Source: Bog-532 sp965277615 (GTDB lineage: Bacteria > Actinomycetota > Actinomycetes > Streptosporangiales > Streptosporangiaceae). Taken from it: DNA of 64,000 nucleotides. Where the stretch lies: the NCBI GenBank assembly GCA_965277615.1, contig CBDIDG010000005.1, forward strand, positions 992,001 through 1,056,000, written 5' to 3'. The notes beneath the pieces were generated by a model. The model saw only the letters and a program-made list of their open reading frames with translations. It searched no databases and was not told the origin of the DNA. The position numbers and the translations under genes are program-made. Position 1 is the stretch's first letter; each line of letters starts with the position of its first letter. Positions 17,885 through 26,340 of the stretch are shown here, piece by piece.

Positions 17885-18484
17885 TTACCCGGGACCCCGC
17901 AGCTGCACGCTGAGGCGGACATCGCCGTCGCCGTCGATGGCGGGGGGCGGGTTTTCCACGATGACGTCGCAGTGCCGCCGGGTGTGCTCGGTCCGGTAGA
18001 GCTGGTCCTCCAGCTCGGCCCAGCGGCGGGCGAACGGCTCGTAGGCGGTCCAGTCCGGCCGCGCTCGCAGCCGTTGCCGCCGGGCTGCGGCCGGGGCTTC
18101 GACCCAGATCCGGGCCGCGTAGGCGCCGGCCAGCGCAGACCGGATGCTGCCGCCGCCTTCGAGCACCACGACGTCCGCGGCCTCGGTGGTGTGCCATTCC
18201 GCGTACCTCATCGCGTCCCAGTCGAAGCGGCGCCAGCGGGCCGGTTCGCCCTTGGACAGCGGCTCGATGACCCACTGGGCCAGCACGTCCGCTGCCTTCG
18301 TCAGCCCGTCCCAGCCCGGGTACAGGTCGTCCAGGTGGATGACCGGGGCGCCCAGCGGCGTGGCCAGCTCAGCCGCCAGCCAGGTCTTGCCCGACCCGGA
18401 CCGGCCGTCCACCGCGATCAGCCGGGTCCGGCCCAGCCGCGGCTCGGTCTGGGCCAGGCGGACGGCCAGCTCCGCCATCGTCAT
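17885..18484 (-). CDS. Uridine kinase-like P-loop protein
   Basis: 199 residues from ATG 18484; a second ATG lies two codons later. A Walker A motif (AVDGRSGSGKT, about residues 22-32) begins a nucleoside/sugar kinase-like NTPase, followed by VIHLDDLYPGWDGL, which resembles the uridine kinase substrate loop, and FDWDAM. VVVLEGGGSIRSAL and an Arg-rich lid (AAARRQRLRARPDW) follow. The family phosphorylates nucleosides or small metabolites, but many actinobacterial members are uncharacterised, so the substrate is open. Confidence 0.8.
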   Translation of the reverse strand: MTMAELAVRLAQTEPRLGRTRLIAVDGRSGSGKTWLAAELATPLGAPVIHLDDLYPGWDGLTKAADVLAQWVIEPLSKGEPARWRRFDWDAMRYAEWHTTEAADVVVLEGGGSIRSALAGAYAARIWVEAPAAARRQRLRARPDWTAYEPFARRWAELEDQLYRTEHTRRHCDVIVENPPPAIDGDGDVRLSVQLRGPG

Positions 18485-18489
18485 GACGG

Positions 18490-18600
18490 TCAGCGGGAGG
18501 GCTCCGGGGTGTTGGCCGCGACGGCATTGGCTGCGACGGTGTTGGCCATGACCAGGGCGTGGACCGGGACGCCCCACCGGTCCGCGAACGTGGTCGCCAC
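18490..18600 (-). CDS. Possible 36-residue leader peptide ORF
   Basis: A GTG at 18600 follows a perfect AAGGAG (18606-18611 on the reverse strand) by 5 bases and opens a 36-codon frame. It starts VATTFADRWGVPVHALVMAN and ends just before the kinase start at 18484. No family recognised. The good ribosome site and tight spacing support translation, but the length and composition leave it uncertain. Confidence 0.3.
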   Translation of the reverse strand: MATTFADRWGVPVHALVMANTVAANAVAANTPEPSR

Positions 18601-18704
18601 CGCCGCTCCTTTCTGGCCCATCCTCGCGGGCCTGTCCGCTGGCCCGCAGGCCCTGCCCACGCTAGCAAAACGAGACCTTATTAAAAATATTGATAGGCGC
18701 TATT

Positions 18705-18762
18705 AATTCTTCGAAATGGCCGGCCCCTTCCCCGGTTCCGGGAAACGTGTGACGCTTTTGTT
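18705..18762 (+). promoter_or_regulatory. Leader element shared with the SDR at 27448 (copy 1)
   Basis: AATTCTTCGAA (18705-18715) and GTGTGACGCTTTTGTT (18747-18762) are 31 bases apart in an AT-rich gap. The same two blocks occur 32 bases apart at 27333-27389 before another SDR gene. The copies share GGCC after the first block. Probably a promoter/operator used by one regulator for both genes. Confidence 0.5.
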
Positions 18763-18816
18763 GCCCGTGAGGGGCGGCATTGAGAACCCATTCCCCATTC
18801 AAGATTTGGCGTGGTC

Positions 18817-19536
18817 ATGACTGGAGCACTGAAGGACCAGACCGTGCTGGTGGTCGGGCGGGGCGGCGGCCTGGCCCGCGCCGTCGTGCTGGCCGCCCTG
18901 GACGCCGACGCCCACGTCGTCGCGGCCAGCCGTGACCAGGAGCGGCTGGACGCCGCCTACGCGGGCGAGGCCGGAGTCAGCACCGAGCGCGTCGACCTGA
19001 CCGACGAAGATTCGATCGCCGCCCTCGGCCAGCGGCTCGGCTCGGTCGATCACGTGGTCTCCACCGCCTCGGCCCGGGCCCGGGGCCGCCTGGCCGACCT
19101 GGACCGGGACGCGATCCGGCTGTCGTTCGACACCAAGGTGATCGGGCCGCTGATGCTAGCCAAGCACCTGGCCCCGCGGATGAATCCGGGTGGCTCGTTC
19201 GTCCTCTTCTCCGGGGTGGCCGCGACCAAGATCGCGGTCGGCACGATGGGCGTGGCCATCACCAACGCCGCCGCCGACACGCTGGCCCGCTCGCTGGCCC
19301 TGGAGCTGGCGCCGCTCCGGGTCAACGCCATCTCGCCCGGGGTGATCGACACCGGGGCCTGGGACGCGCTGGGCGAGCAGGCCAAGGCCGACTACTTCGC
19401 CGTCCACAGCGCCAGCAACCCGGTCCGGCGGCTCGGCACCGCCGACGACATCGCGGCCGCAGTGCTGTTCGCGCTGACCAACACGTTCCTGACCGGCCAG
19501 ACGCTGCACGTGGACGGGGGCGAGCCGCTGACATGA
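18817..19536 (+). CDS. SDR-family oxidoreductase lacking the YxxxK catalytic pair
   Basis: About 240 residues from ATG 18817 (an in-frame GTG at 18811 is possible). The Rossmann start reads VLVVGRGGGLARAVVLAAL, and the C-terminal PGVIDTGAW, TADDIAAAVLFAL and LHVDGGEPL segments are typical of short-chain dehydrogenases. The classical Tyr-x-x-x-Lys is replaced: where it should stand the protein reads MGVAITNAAADTLARSLALELAP. So it belongs to a divergent SDR branch or has no redox role. Its stop overlaps the next gene by 4 bases (ATGA), so translation is coupled. Confidence 0.85.
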   Translation: MTGALKDQTVLVVGRGGGLARAVVLAALDADAHVVAASRDQERLDAAYAGEAGVSTERVDLTDEDSIAALGQRLGSVDHVVSTASARARGRLADLDRDAIRLSFDTKVIGPLMLAKHLAPRMNPGGSFVLFSGVAATKIAVGTMGVAITNAAADTLARSLALELAPLRVNAISPGVIDTGAWDALGEQAKADYFAVHSASNPVRRLGTADDIAAAVLFALTNTFLTGQTLHVDGGEPLT

Positions 19537-19817
19537 CCAGTGTGCCGTGGGACCGCGTGACCCGCGATGACGTCACGCGGGCGATCACCGATTACGACCG
19601 GCTGGGGCCGCAGGAGTTCTTTGCTGCGCACGGCTACGGTCCCACCACTACGTACGACCTGATCTGGGCCGAGCGCCGTTACCCGCCGAAAGCGATCCTG
19701 GGCGCGGCCTACGAACTGGCCACCGGCCACCGGCTCGGCTCCGGTGATTTCGAAGGCGGCCGGTCCGGTGCCGTCCGCGTGCTCGGGAAGCTGGGGTTCA
19801 CCGTCCAGGCCCGGTGA
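19533..19817 (+). CDS. Small ScoMcrA N-terminal head-domain-like protein
   Basis: 94 residues, overlapping the SDR stop by 4 bases. The sequence WDRVTRDDVTRAITDYDRLG and YPPKAILGAAYELATGHRLG resembles the N-terminal 'head' of the type IV restriction enzyme ScoMcrA and of related HNH nucleases. There is no HNH, SRA or other nuclease domain in or beside it. It may be a free DNA- or protein-binding module. The assignment rests on recalled family features, so the function is unproven. Confidence 0.6.
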   Translation: MTSVPWDRVTRDDVTRAITDYDRLGPQEFFAAHGYGPTTTYDLIWAERRYPPKAILGAAYELATGHRLGSGDFEGGRSGAVRVLGKLGFTVQAR

Positions 19818-20203
19818 GCCCGTGTCCGGCGTCCGTCGTCCCCAGCCTGCGGCGCCCACGCGCTGACAATTCGGTCGCGGCGCGCCATAAGTTCCGGAAT
19901 GTGCCGCTAGGGCCTTTGGTCCCAACCTCCGCAGAAGGGATTATTCGGTAGCAGTTTATTTGTAGATTAACAACGTTCCAGCCGGTCTGCGTCGGTCTGA
20001 CCTGCAGAGATCCCGTGTGATCCGCATTACTAAGAATCAGTTAACTGGTCTCCTGCCGCGCCCCTGGGTATGTAATGTGACCTTCACTCCATATGCCCGG
20101 TGATGTGCATATGATCCACATATTTTCACCGCTGGGGCGCCGGTTCCTCCGTTCGCCGCTCAGTGGGGCCTGCCACTGACGTTGACGCCGGAAGGAACCG
20201 CCC
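19818..20203. other. 386-base AT-richer gap, probable promoter of the polysaccharide cluster
   Basis: No coding frame or RNA gene is recognised. The middle (about 19935-20135) is clearly richer in A+T than its surroundings. It holds two CATATG hexamers and an inverted repeat ATGTG-N9-CACAT (20103-20121). A 7-bp hairpin TCAGTGG/CCACTGA (20160-20179) lies in the leader of the glycosyltransferase gene, which has GAAGGAA as its ribosome site. Likely regulatory. Confidence 0.5.
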
Positions 20204-21481
20204 ATGGCCGGGCTTGCCCTGGAGACGGCGCGAGCCGCATCCGTCAGCCTGCCGCCGATCGGTTCCTGGTGGCACCAGGTGCACCACCTGGTCCCGATCG
20301 GCTTCGTCGGGGCCATCTCCTGGTCGGTCTGGCTGGTGCGGTTCACGCTGTCGCGGCGGTACCGCCCGGTGCCGGTGGGCTACTTCGCCACCACCTCGGT
20401 GATCGTCCCGGCCTACCGCGAGGACCCGGGCATCGTCTCCGACTGCCTAAACTCCTGGCTGGCCGAGAACCCGACCGAAATAATCGTGGTCCCCGATCTG
20501 GAGGACACCGAGGTCATCGCGCTGCTGGAGGCCCGCGCGGCGACCGACCGGCGGCTGCGGGTCGTGCCGTTCGCCCACCGTGGTAAGCGATCCGCGCTCG
20601 GGGCCGGGATCCGGCGCGCGGCCTGCGAGATCCTGGTGCTGGTCGACTCGGACACCCGCTGGGAGCGGGGCCTGCTGGCCGCGGTGCTGGCCCCGTTCGC
20701 CGATCCGGCTGTAGGCGGGGTCGGTACCAGGCAGAACGCCTACCTTCCGCGCACCAGCGTGTGGCGGCGGGTGGCCGACTGGATGATCGACGTGCGCTAC
20801 CTGGATTACGTCCGGGCGCAGTCGCGGCCCGGCGCGGTGGCCTGCCTGTCCGGCCGGACCGCGGCCTACCGGACCTCGGCCGTGCTGCCGGTGCTGGAGA
20901 ACCTGGAGGACGAGTTCTTCCTCGGGCGGCGCTGCGTCGCCGGCGACGACGGCCGCCTGACCTGGCTGGTGCTGGCCTCCGGTTACCGGACCGTCTACCA
21001 GTCCACCGCCCGCGCGCTGTCCATGTTCCCCGACCGCGGCCGGGCCTTCTTCAAGCAGCGCCTGCGCTGGAGCCGCAACTCCTACCGGACGTACCTCACC
21101 GCCATCTGGAAAGGCTGGCTCTGGCGGCAGCCGTTCATCACCCAGCTCAGCGTCCTGCAGATCCTGCTGACCCCGGTGACCATGGGCTTCGCCATGACCT
21201 ACCTGGTCGCCTGGGTGCTGCACCCGCAGCGGTGGGTGGCCTTCATCGCCGTGGGCTGGCTGCTGGCCGGACGTGGCCTGCGCGGGGTCTCGCACCTGCG
21301 GGAGCGGCCGGGCGACCTCTGGCTGCTGCCGCTGGTCGCGGTCCTGACCATCATCATCGCGCTGCCGATCAAGACCTACGCCTTCCTGACCATGAACAAG
21401 CACGGCTGGCTGACCCGTAACGCCGGCCAGCTCGGGGGCGACGGCCAGAGCGCCGCCTCGCTGACCAGGAGCCTGTCGTGA
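20204..21481 (+). CDS. Processive family 2 glycosyltransferase (hyaluronan/cellulose-synthase-like)
   Basis: 425 residues. An N-terminal membrane helix (about 27-45) precedes a GT-A catalytic domain: SVIVPAYREDP, the nucleotide-sugar DxD in LVLVDSDTRWERG (about 146), the acceptor/catalytic region LENLEDEFFLGRR (about 235) and the processivity motif FFKQRLRWSRN (about 284, the Q/RxxRW signature). Three to four C-terminal membrane helices follow. Such enzymes polymerise and extrude a polysaccharide across the membrane from a cytosolic UDP-sugar. It is first in a four-gene set with two beta-helix proteins and UDP-glucose dehydrogenase, so a uronate-containing polymer is likely (inference). Its stop overlaps the next start (GTGA). 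Confidence 0.9.
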   Translation: MAGLALETARAASVSLPPIGSWWHQVHHLVPIGFVGAISWSVWLVRFTLSRRYRPVPVGYFATTSVIVPAYREDPGIVSDCLNSWLAENPTEIIVVPDLEDTEVIALLEARAATDRRLRVVPFAHRGKRSALGAGIRRAACEILVLVDSDTRWERGLLAAVLAPFADPAVGGVGTRQNAYLPRTSVWRRVADWMIDVRYLDYVRAQSRPGAVACLSGRTAAYRTSAVLPVLENLEDEFFLGRRCVAGDDGRLTWLVLASGYRTVYQSTARALSMFPDRGRAFFKQRLRWSRNSYRTYLTAIWKGWLWRQPFITQLSVLQILLTPVTMGFAMTYLVAWVLHPQRWVAFIAVGWLLAGRGLRGVSHLRERPGDLWLLPLVAVLTIIIALPIKTYAFLTMNKHGWLTRNAGQLGGDGQSAASLTRSLS

Positions 21482-23757
21482 CCCGGCCGCGACGGCGCCG
21501 GGGCGCCAAGGGCCGTTCCTGGCCGGTGGTGGCGGCATCCCTGGCCGTCTTCGTCCTGCTGGGTTCCCTGTCGCTGATCCTGGCCGCCGTGGGGGTGCGC
21601 GTGGTGCCGGAGGCCCCGACCTCCAGCCACGGCGTCACGCTGCTGAAGGCGCCCCGGCACGCGGCCGCGATCTCGCTGCCCGCGACGGCCCGGCCCGTGG
21701 CCCCGGGTCAGGCCCCGGCCGCCCGGCCGGAGGTCAGCTCGGCCAGGGAGACGGTGCTGGTCGCGGCGGAGGACGCCCGCATCAGAGCCGTCATGCACGG
21801 CGCGGAGCACATCGCCAAGCCCGAGGTCATCCCCTACCAGGGCGCGCGGCCGACGCTCGTGCTGCCCGACGGATCGCGTGCGTACACCGCGGCCGATCTC
21901 GTGCACTACGGCGCGCTGGTCATGCTGTCTGGCACCACCGGCCTGCTGACCGACAACGTCTTCGTCGCGTCGGACGCCGAGCTCGACCTCGGCTCGGCCA
22001 CGCCGGGCTCGGCCACTTTGGCCACCCTCTACCTGGACAGCACCAGCCCCGGGTCGGCCTCGATCGTGACCTGGGGCGGCGGCCTCTCCTTCACCGGCAC
22101 CGCGGCCCAGCCACTGACCGTCGAGGGGTGGGACCAGACCACCAGTTCAGCCGCGGCCGACCGCGGGGCGGGACGGCCGTACATCCGGGACATCGGCGGC
22201 GTGATGAAACTGACCGACGTGCGGGCCGCCGCGCTCGGGTTCTGGAGCGGCCGGACCGGCGGGGTGGCCTGGACCGGCGTGACCGGGGCGGCCAGCACGG
22301 GCCGCGCCACCGGCTCGACGTTCACCGGCGACACCTACGGCGCCTTCGTGGCCCGGGGCCAGCACGTCACGTTCACGGGTGACCGGTTCGAGTCCAACGA
22401 GCTGGACGGGCTGCACATCCACCGGTACTCGACCGGCTCACGGGTGACGTCCAGCTCGGCCGTGCGGAACGGCGGCAACGGCTTCCAGATCGACCGCGAC
22501 ACCCGGAACACGGTCCTGCGCGGAGACCTGTCCCAGCACAACGGGGTCAACGGCTACTACGTCGACGGCCGCCCGCTGGTGGCCGGCGCTTCGGCCTCCG
22601 GCGGCTCGGCCGTGCCCAGCACCGGGACGGTGCTGGAGAACAGCGCGGCCACCGGCAACGCCCGGACCGGCATCCTGATCGAGGGCGGCTCTGGCACCGT
22701 GGTCAAGTCGGATGAGGTCTGCGCGGCCATCACCGCCATCGCGCTGCGGACTGGGGTGACCGACGCCATCCTCACCGGCAACGACATCGGCTGCCACCCC
22801 CGTTCGGCCCTGTCGGTGGGACCGTCCGCGCCGGGCACGGTCATCTCCGGTAACACGCTGTCCGGCGCCCGCCTCGGGATCATGGTCCGTGACTCCGGCC
22901 GGGTCACGGTGGACAACAACCTGGTCACCGGCGCGACCGTCTTCGGCCTGACCGCCCGCGGGGCTGGCTCCACCATCAACGGGGTCGGCAACGTCATCTC
23001 CGGTACCGGGGTCCGCGCCGTCGACACCCGGGCCGGGGCCCGCACCCCCACCCTGACCCGGACCGACACCTCGGGCTGGGCCCACCACGCCCACGTCACG
23101 TTCTTTTCCTACCTGGAGTTCCACCCGCTGGCCGCGTTGTGGCTCAGCATCGCGGTCCTGATCCTGGCCGCCGCGGCCTGGTCCTACCGGCGGCGGCTGC
23201 CCGACCACCCGTACCCGGCCAGCACCCGCTGGCGCGGGCCGGTCCCGGCCGCCGCGGAATCGGGCCTGGCCATGGACGCGGGCCAGGGCCGCCCGTACCC
23301 GGCCTTCTTCTCGCCCCGGCTGGTGGCCGCCCGGCCGCAGCGACCGGTCTCCCGGCCCGGGCCGGTCTTCCGGTCGGCGCCGGTCACGCGGCCCCAGCCG
23401 GCCGTGGCGCAGCCCCAGGTGGCGCAACCGCAGCCGGCTCTGACCCGGCCGCAGCGGGTGGTCTCGCCGCGACCGCCTGAGTACACCCGGCCCCAGCCCG
23501 CCGTCCCGCCATCCCGGGTCGCGGTCACCCGGCCGCAGCCGGTGGTCAGCCCGCAGTCCGCGGTCGCCCGGCCACGCCAGCCCGAGGTCACCCGGCCGCA
23601 GCCGGCCGTGCCGTCGCCGCGCGTCATCCCGTGGTGGGCCGGCCCCGACTACGACGACTACGACGACAACGAGTGGCTGCGACCGGGCGGCCCCACTGGC
23701 CCCGGTGGCCCCGACGGTTCCGCCCAGACCCGGCCCGCGCCGAAGGCGGCCGACTGA
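21478..23757 (+). CDS. Membrane-anchored right-handed parallel beta-helix protein
   Basis: 759 residues from GTG 21478. The N-terminal hydrophobic segment (VVAASLAVFVLLGSLSLILA) is a signal anchor. Residues about 240-530 are parallel beta-helix repeats rich in Asn and Gly, like NosD and alginate C5-epimerase folds (for example VTFTGDRFESNELDGLHIHR, FQIDRDTRNTVLRGDLS). A second membrane helix (PLAALWLSIAVLILAAAAW, about 551-570) leads to a cytoplasmic tail with repeated RPQPAV-type prolines and an acidic DYDDYDDNEW end. It may modify, guide or trim the polymer made by the coupled glycosyltransferase. No catalytic residue set was identified. Confidence 0.85.
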   Translation: MTRPRRRRGAKGRSWPVVAASLAVFVLLGSLSLILAAVGVRVVPEAPTSSHGVTLLKAPRHAAAISLPATARPVAPGQAPAARPEVSSARETVLVAAEDARIRAVMHGAEHIAKPEVIPYQGARPTLVLPDGSRAYTAADLVHYGALVMLSGTTGLLTDNVFVASDAELDLGSATPGSATLATLYLDSTSPGSASIVTWGGGLSFTGTAAQPLTVEGWDQTTSSAAADRGAGRPYIRDIGGVMKLTDVRAAALGFWSGRTGGVAWTGVTGAASTGRATGSTFTGDTYGAFVARGQHVTFTGDRFESNELDGLHIHRYSTGSRVTSSSAVRNGGNGFQIDRDTRNTVLRGDLSQHNGVNGYYVDGRPLVAGASASGGSAVPSTGTVLENSAATGNARTGILIEGGSGTVVKSDEVCAAITAIALRTGVTDAILTGNDIGCHPRSALSVGPSAPGTVISGNTLSGARLGIMVRDSGRVTVDNNLVTGATVFGLTARGAGSTINGVGNVISGTGVRAVDTRAGARTPTLTRTDTSGWAHHAHVTFFSYLEFHPLAALWLSIAVLILAAAAWSYRRRLPDHPYPASTRWRGPVPAAAESGLAMDAGQGRPYPAFFSPRLVAARPQRPVSRPGPVFRSAPVTRPQPAVAQPQVAQPQPALTRPQRVVSPRPPEYTRPQPAVPPSRVAVTRPQPVVSPQSAVARPRQPEVTRPQPAVPSPRVIPWWAGPDYDDYDDNEWLRPGGPTGPGGPDGSAQTRPAPKAAD

Positions 23758-24866
23758 TGCGCAGGCCACGCCGTTCGCGCGGTCAGCTGGCGGCGGCCGC
23801 GGCCACGAGCCTCCTCGGCCTCACCGTGGCCGGCTGCGGCAGCGGCGGGCCCCCGTCGCCCGGGCCCGCCACCACCACCGTGACCGCTCCCGCGCCGTCC
23901 GAAGCGGCGCCGGGGACGACCCCGCCGGCCGTCCCCCTCCCGGCCACCCCGCCCCCGGCCGCGGCCAGCTGTCCCGCCGCCGCGAGGACGGCGGTGTCGT
24001 CGGCCAGTGGGCTGAAGAATGCCCTGGCCAGCGCCCGCCCGGGCGAGACGATCGTGCTCGCCCCCGGCGTGTATACGGGGAACTTCACCGTCACCCGGTC
24101 CGGCACGGCCAGCGCCCCGATCACGTTGTGCGGGTCACGCAGCGCCGTCCTGAAGAGTCAGACGATCGCCGAGGGCTACACCTTCTACCTGGACCACGCC
24201 TCCTGGTGGCGGGTCGAGGGCTTTGCCGTCCAGGGCGGCCAGAAAGGCGTCATGGCCGACGGGGCCAGTCACGACGTCCTGGACGGCCTGTACGTCCACG
24301 GCACCGGCGACGAGGCCATCCACCTGCGCTCGTTCAGCTCCGGCGACACGATCACCCACTGCGTGGTGCGCGACACCGGCCTGCTGCGCCAGTCCTTCGG
24401 CGAAGGGCTCTACGTCGGTTCCGCGCACAAGAACTGGTGCCGCTACTCCGGCTGCCAGCCGGATCGCAGCGACGGCAACACGCTGATCGGCAACAACATC
24501 GCCGACACCACGGCGGAGAACATCGACATCAAAGAGGGCACGACCGGCGGCAAGATCATCGGCAACCAGTTCAACGGCACCGGCATGGTCGAGTCGGCCG
24601 CGACCGGCTGGATCAACGTCAAGGGCAACGGCTGGCTCGTCCAGGGCAACACCGGCGTAAACAGCGACAAGAACGGCTACCAGGTCCACCAGGTCTATCC
24701 CGGCTGGGGGATCGGCAACGTGTTCACTGGGAACCGGGCGCAGGTGAACGGGCCCGGCTACGGGATCTACGTCCAGAGCAAAAGGCTGCAGACCGTCGTG
24801 TCCTGCGATAACGCCGTCACCGCGGCCGGGGACGGTTTCTCCACCCTTCCGTGCTCGTCGGCCTGA
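23757..24866 (+). CDS. Lipoprotein with right-handed parallel beta-helix
   Basis: 369 residues, with an ATG overlapping the previous stop (TGATG). A signal peptide ends in the lipobox LTVAGC (Cys27), followed by a Pro/Ala/Thr linker. The folded part begins SSASGLKNALASARPGETIVLAPGVY, the typical cap of pectate-lyase-like and chondroitinase-B-like beta-helix proteins. Coils follow with DGLYVHGTGDEAIHLRSF, GNNIADTTAENIDIKEGT and NGYQVHQVYPGWGIGN. Several cysteines (SCPAA, CRYSGC, VSCD, LPCSSA) suggest disulfides outside the cell. It could be a lyase, epimerase or binding protein for the cluster's polysaccharide. Confidence 0.88.
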   Translation: MRRPRRSRGQLAAAAATSLLGLTVAGCGSGGPPSPGPATTTVTAPAPSEAAPGTTPPAVPLPATPPPAAASCPAAARTAVSSASGLKNALASARPGETIVLAPGVYTGNFTVTRSGTASAPITLCGSRSAVLKSQTIAEGYTFYLDHASWWRVEGFAVQGGQKGVMADGASHDVLDGLYVHGTGDEAIHLRSFSSGDTITHCVVRDTGLLRQSFGEGLYVGSAHKNWCRYSGCQPDRSDGNTLIGNNIADTTAENIDIKEGTTGGKIIGNQFNGTGMVESAATGWINVKGNGWLVQGNTGVNSDKNGYQVHQVYPGWGIGNVFTGNRAQVNGPGYGIYVQSKRLQTVVSCDNAVTAAGDGFSTLPCSSA

Positions 24867-24909
24867 GCGGCGCCTGGCCTTCACCTGACCTGCACCTGAC
24901 CAGTAAAGG

Positions 24910-26265
24910 ATGACCTTCATGAGCATGACCAGCGTGTCCCGCCGGGTCAGCGTGATCGGGGTGGGTTATCTCGGGCTGACCCACGCCGTGTGCCTGGCCG
25001 ACCTGGGGCACGACGTGCTGGCGATCGACGTGGACAGCGAGAAGATCGCCCGGGCCGCGGCGGGTCAGGCGCCGTTCTTCGAGCCGGGCCTGGAACCGCT
25101 GCTGCGCAAGCACGTGGACGCGGGCCGGCTGCGGTTCACCAGCTCGTTCGCGGGGGTGGCGGAGTTCGGTGAGGTCCACTTCCTCTGTGTGGGCACCCCC
25201 CAGACGCCGAACGGTGCGGCCGACCTGAGCTACCTGAACGCCGCCGCTGGCGCGCTGGCCCCGCACCTGCGCTCGTCCTGCCTGATCGTGGGCAAGTCGA
25301 CGGTCCCGGTGGGCACGGCGCGGGCGCTGCTGGCCCGGATCCAGGCCGCGGCGCCAGCGGGCGCTGCGGTCGACCTGGCCTGGAACCCCGAGTTTCTGCG
25401 CGAGGGGTACGCGGTCCAGGACAGCCTGGCCCCGGACCGGTTCGTGTTCGGCACCTGCACCCGGGCGGCGCAGGACACGCTGCACGAGGTCTACGCCAAG
25501 CCGCTCGCGGCCGGTATCCCGGCGCTGACCATGGACCTGGAGACCGCCGAGCTGGTCAAGGTGGCGGCCAACGCGTTCCTGGCCACCAAGATCTCGTTCA
25601 TCAACGCAATGGCGGAGGTATGCGAGGCGGCCGGGGCCGACGTGGTCCGGCTGGCCGGCGCGCTGGGCCACGACGAGCGGATCGGGGCCAAGTTCCTCGG
25701 GCCCGGTCTCGGCTTCGGCGGTGGCTGCCTGCCCAAGGACATCCGCGCCTTCTCCGCCGCCGCGGCCGGGCTCGGCGTGAGCTCGGTGCCCAGCCTGCTC
25801 GGCACGGTGGACGCCATCAACACCGGCCGTCGCGAGCGGGTCGTCGCCCTGGCCCGTGCGGCCGTCGGCGGCTCCCTGGCCGGGAAACGGACGGCCGTGC
25901 TCGGCATCGCGTTCAAGCCCAACAGCGACGACATCCGCGACTCGCCCAGCCTGGACATCTGCGACCGGCTGCGGTCCGAAGGCGCCATCGTGACCGTGCA
26001 CGACCCGGTGGCCATGGCCAACGCGGCCCGGTCCCGCCCCGATCTGCGCTATGCGGCCTCGGTGTCGGAGGCGGCCGAGGGCGCCGACTTGGTCCTGCAC
26101 CTGACCGAGTGGGCCGACTACCGGGCCATCGACCCCGCCGCGCTCGGCCAGGTGGTGGCCCGGCGCTCGATCATCGACGCCCGGTGCGCGCTCGACACCA
26201 CCGCCTGGCGCAACGCGGGCTGGACGCTGCGCGCCCCCGGCCGCCCTGAGCAGGTCCAGCTTTAA
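24910..26265 (+). CDS. ugd: UDP-glucose 6-dehydrogenase
   Basis: 451 residues. An N-terminal Rossmann site (VSVIGVGYLGLTHAVCLADLG) binds NAD. LCVGTPQTPNGAADLSYL and VGKSTVPVGTARAL are family blocks. The catalytic cysteine sits in GFGGGCLPKDIRAF (about residue 273). The C-terminal domain has VLGIAFKPNSDDIRDSPS. It oxidises UDP-glucose twice to UDP-glucuronate. GDP-mannose dehydrogenase is a relative that cannot be fully excluded, but the GGGCLPKD form is usual in actinobacterial UDP-glucose enzymes. It is the last gene of the polysaccharide set, 43 bases after the beta-helix lipoprotein, and supplies its sugar donor. Confidence 0.92.
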   Translation: MTFMSMTSVSRRVSVIGVGYLGLTHAVCLADLGHDVLAIDVDSEKIARAAAGQAPFFEPGLEPLLRKHVDAGRLRFTSSFAGVAEFGEVHFLCVGTPQTPNGAADLSYLNAAAGALAPHLRSSCLIVGKSTVPVGTARALLARIQAAAPAGAAVDLAWNPEFLREGYAVQDSLAPDRFVFGTCTRAAQDTLHEVYAKPLAAGIPALTMDLETAELVKVAANAFLATKISFINAMAEVCEAAGADVVRLAGALGHDERIGAKFLGPGLGFGGGCLPKDIRAFSAAAAGLGVSSVPSLLGTVDAINTGRRERVVALARAAVGGSLAGKRTAVLGIAFKPNSDDIRDSPSLDICDRLRSEGAIVTVHDPVAMANAARSRPDLRYAASVSEAAEGADLVLHLTEWADYRAIDPAALGQVVARRSIIDARCALDTTAWRNAGWTLRAPGRPEQVQL

Positions 26266-26340
26266 TCCCTTTAGTGCGATGTGCTTCCCCTGGCCCGGGG
26301 AGAGGATTGAGGCGTACCCAAGGACGACGGGATCGCCGAC

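Noticed and set aside
19818..20203. Riboswitch or tRNA in the gap before the glycosyltransferase
   Set aside because: No cloverleaf or known riboswitch core could be drawn; only short dyads are visible.
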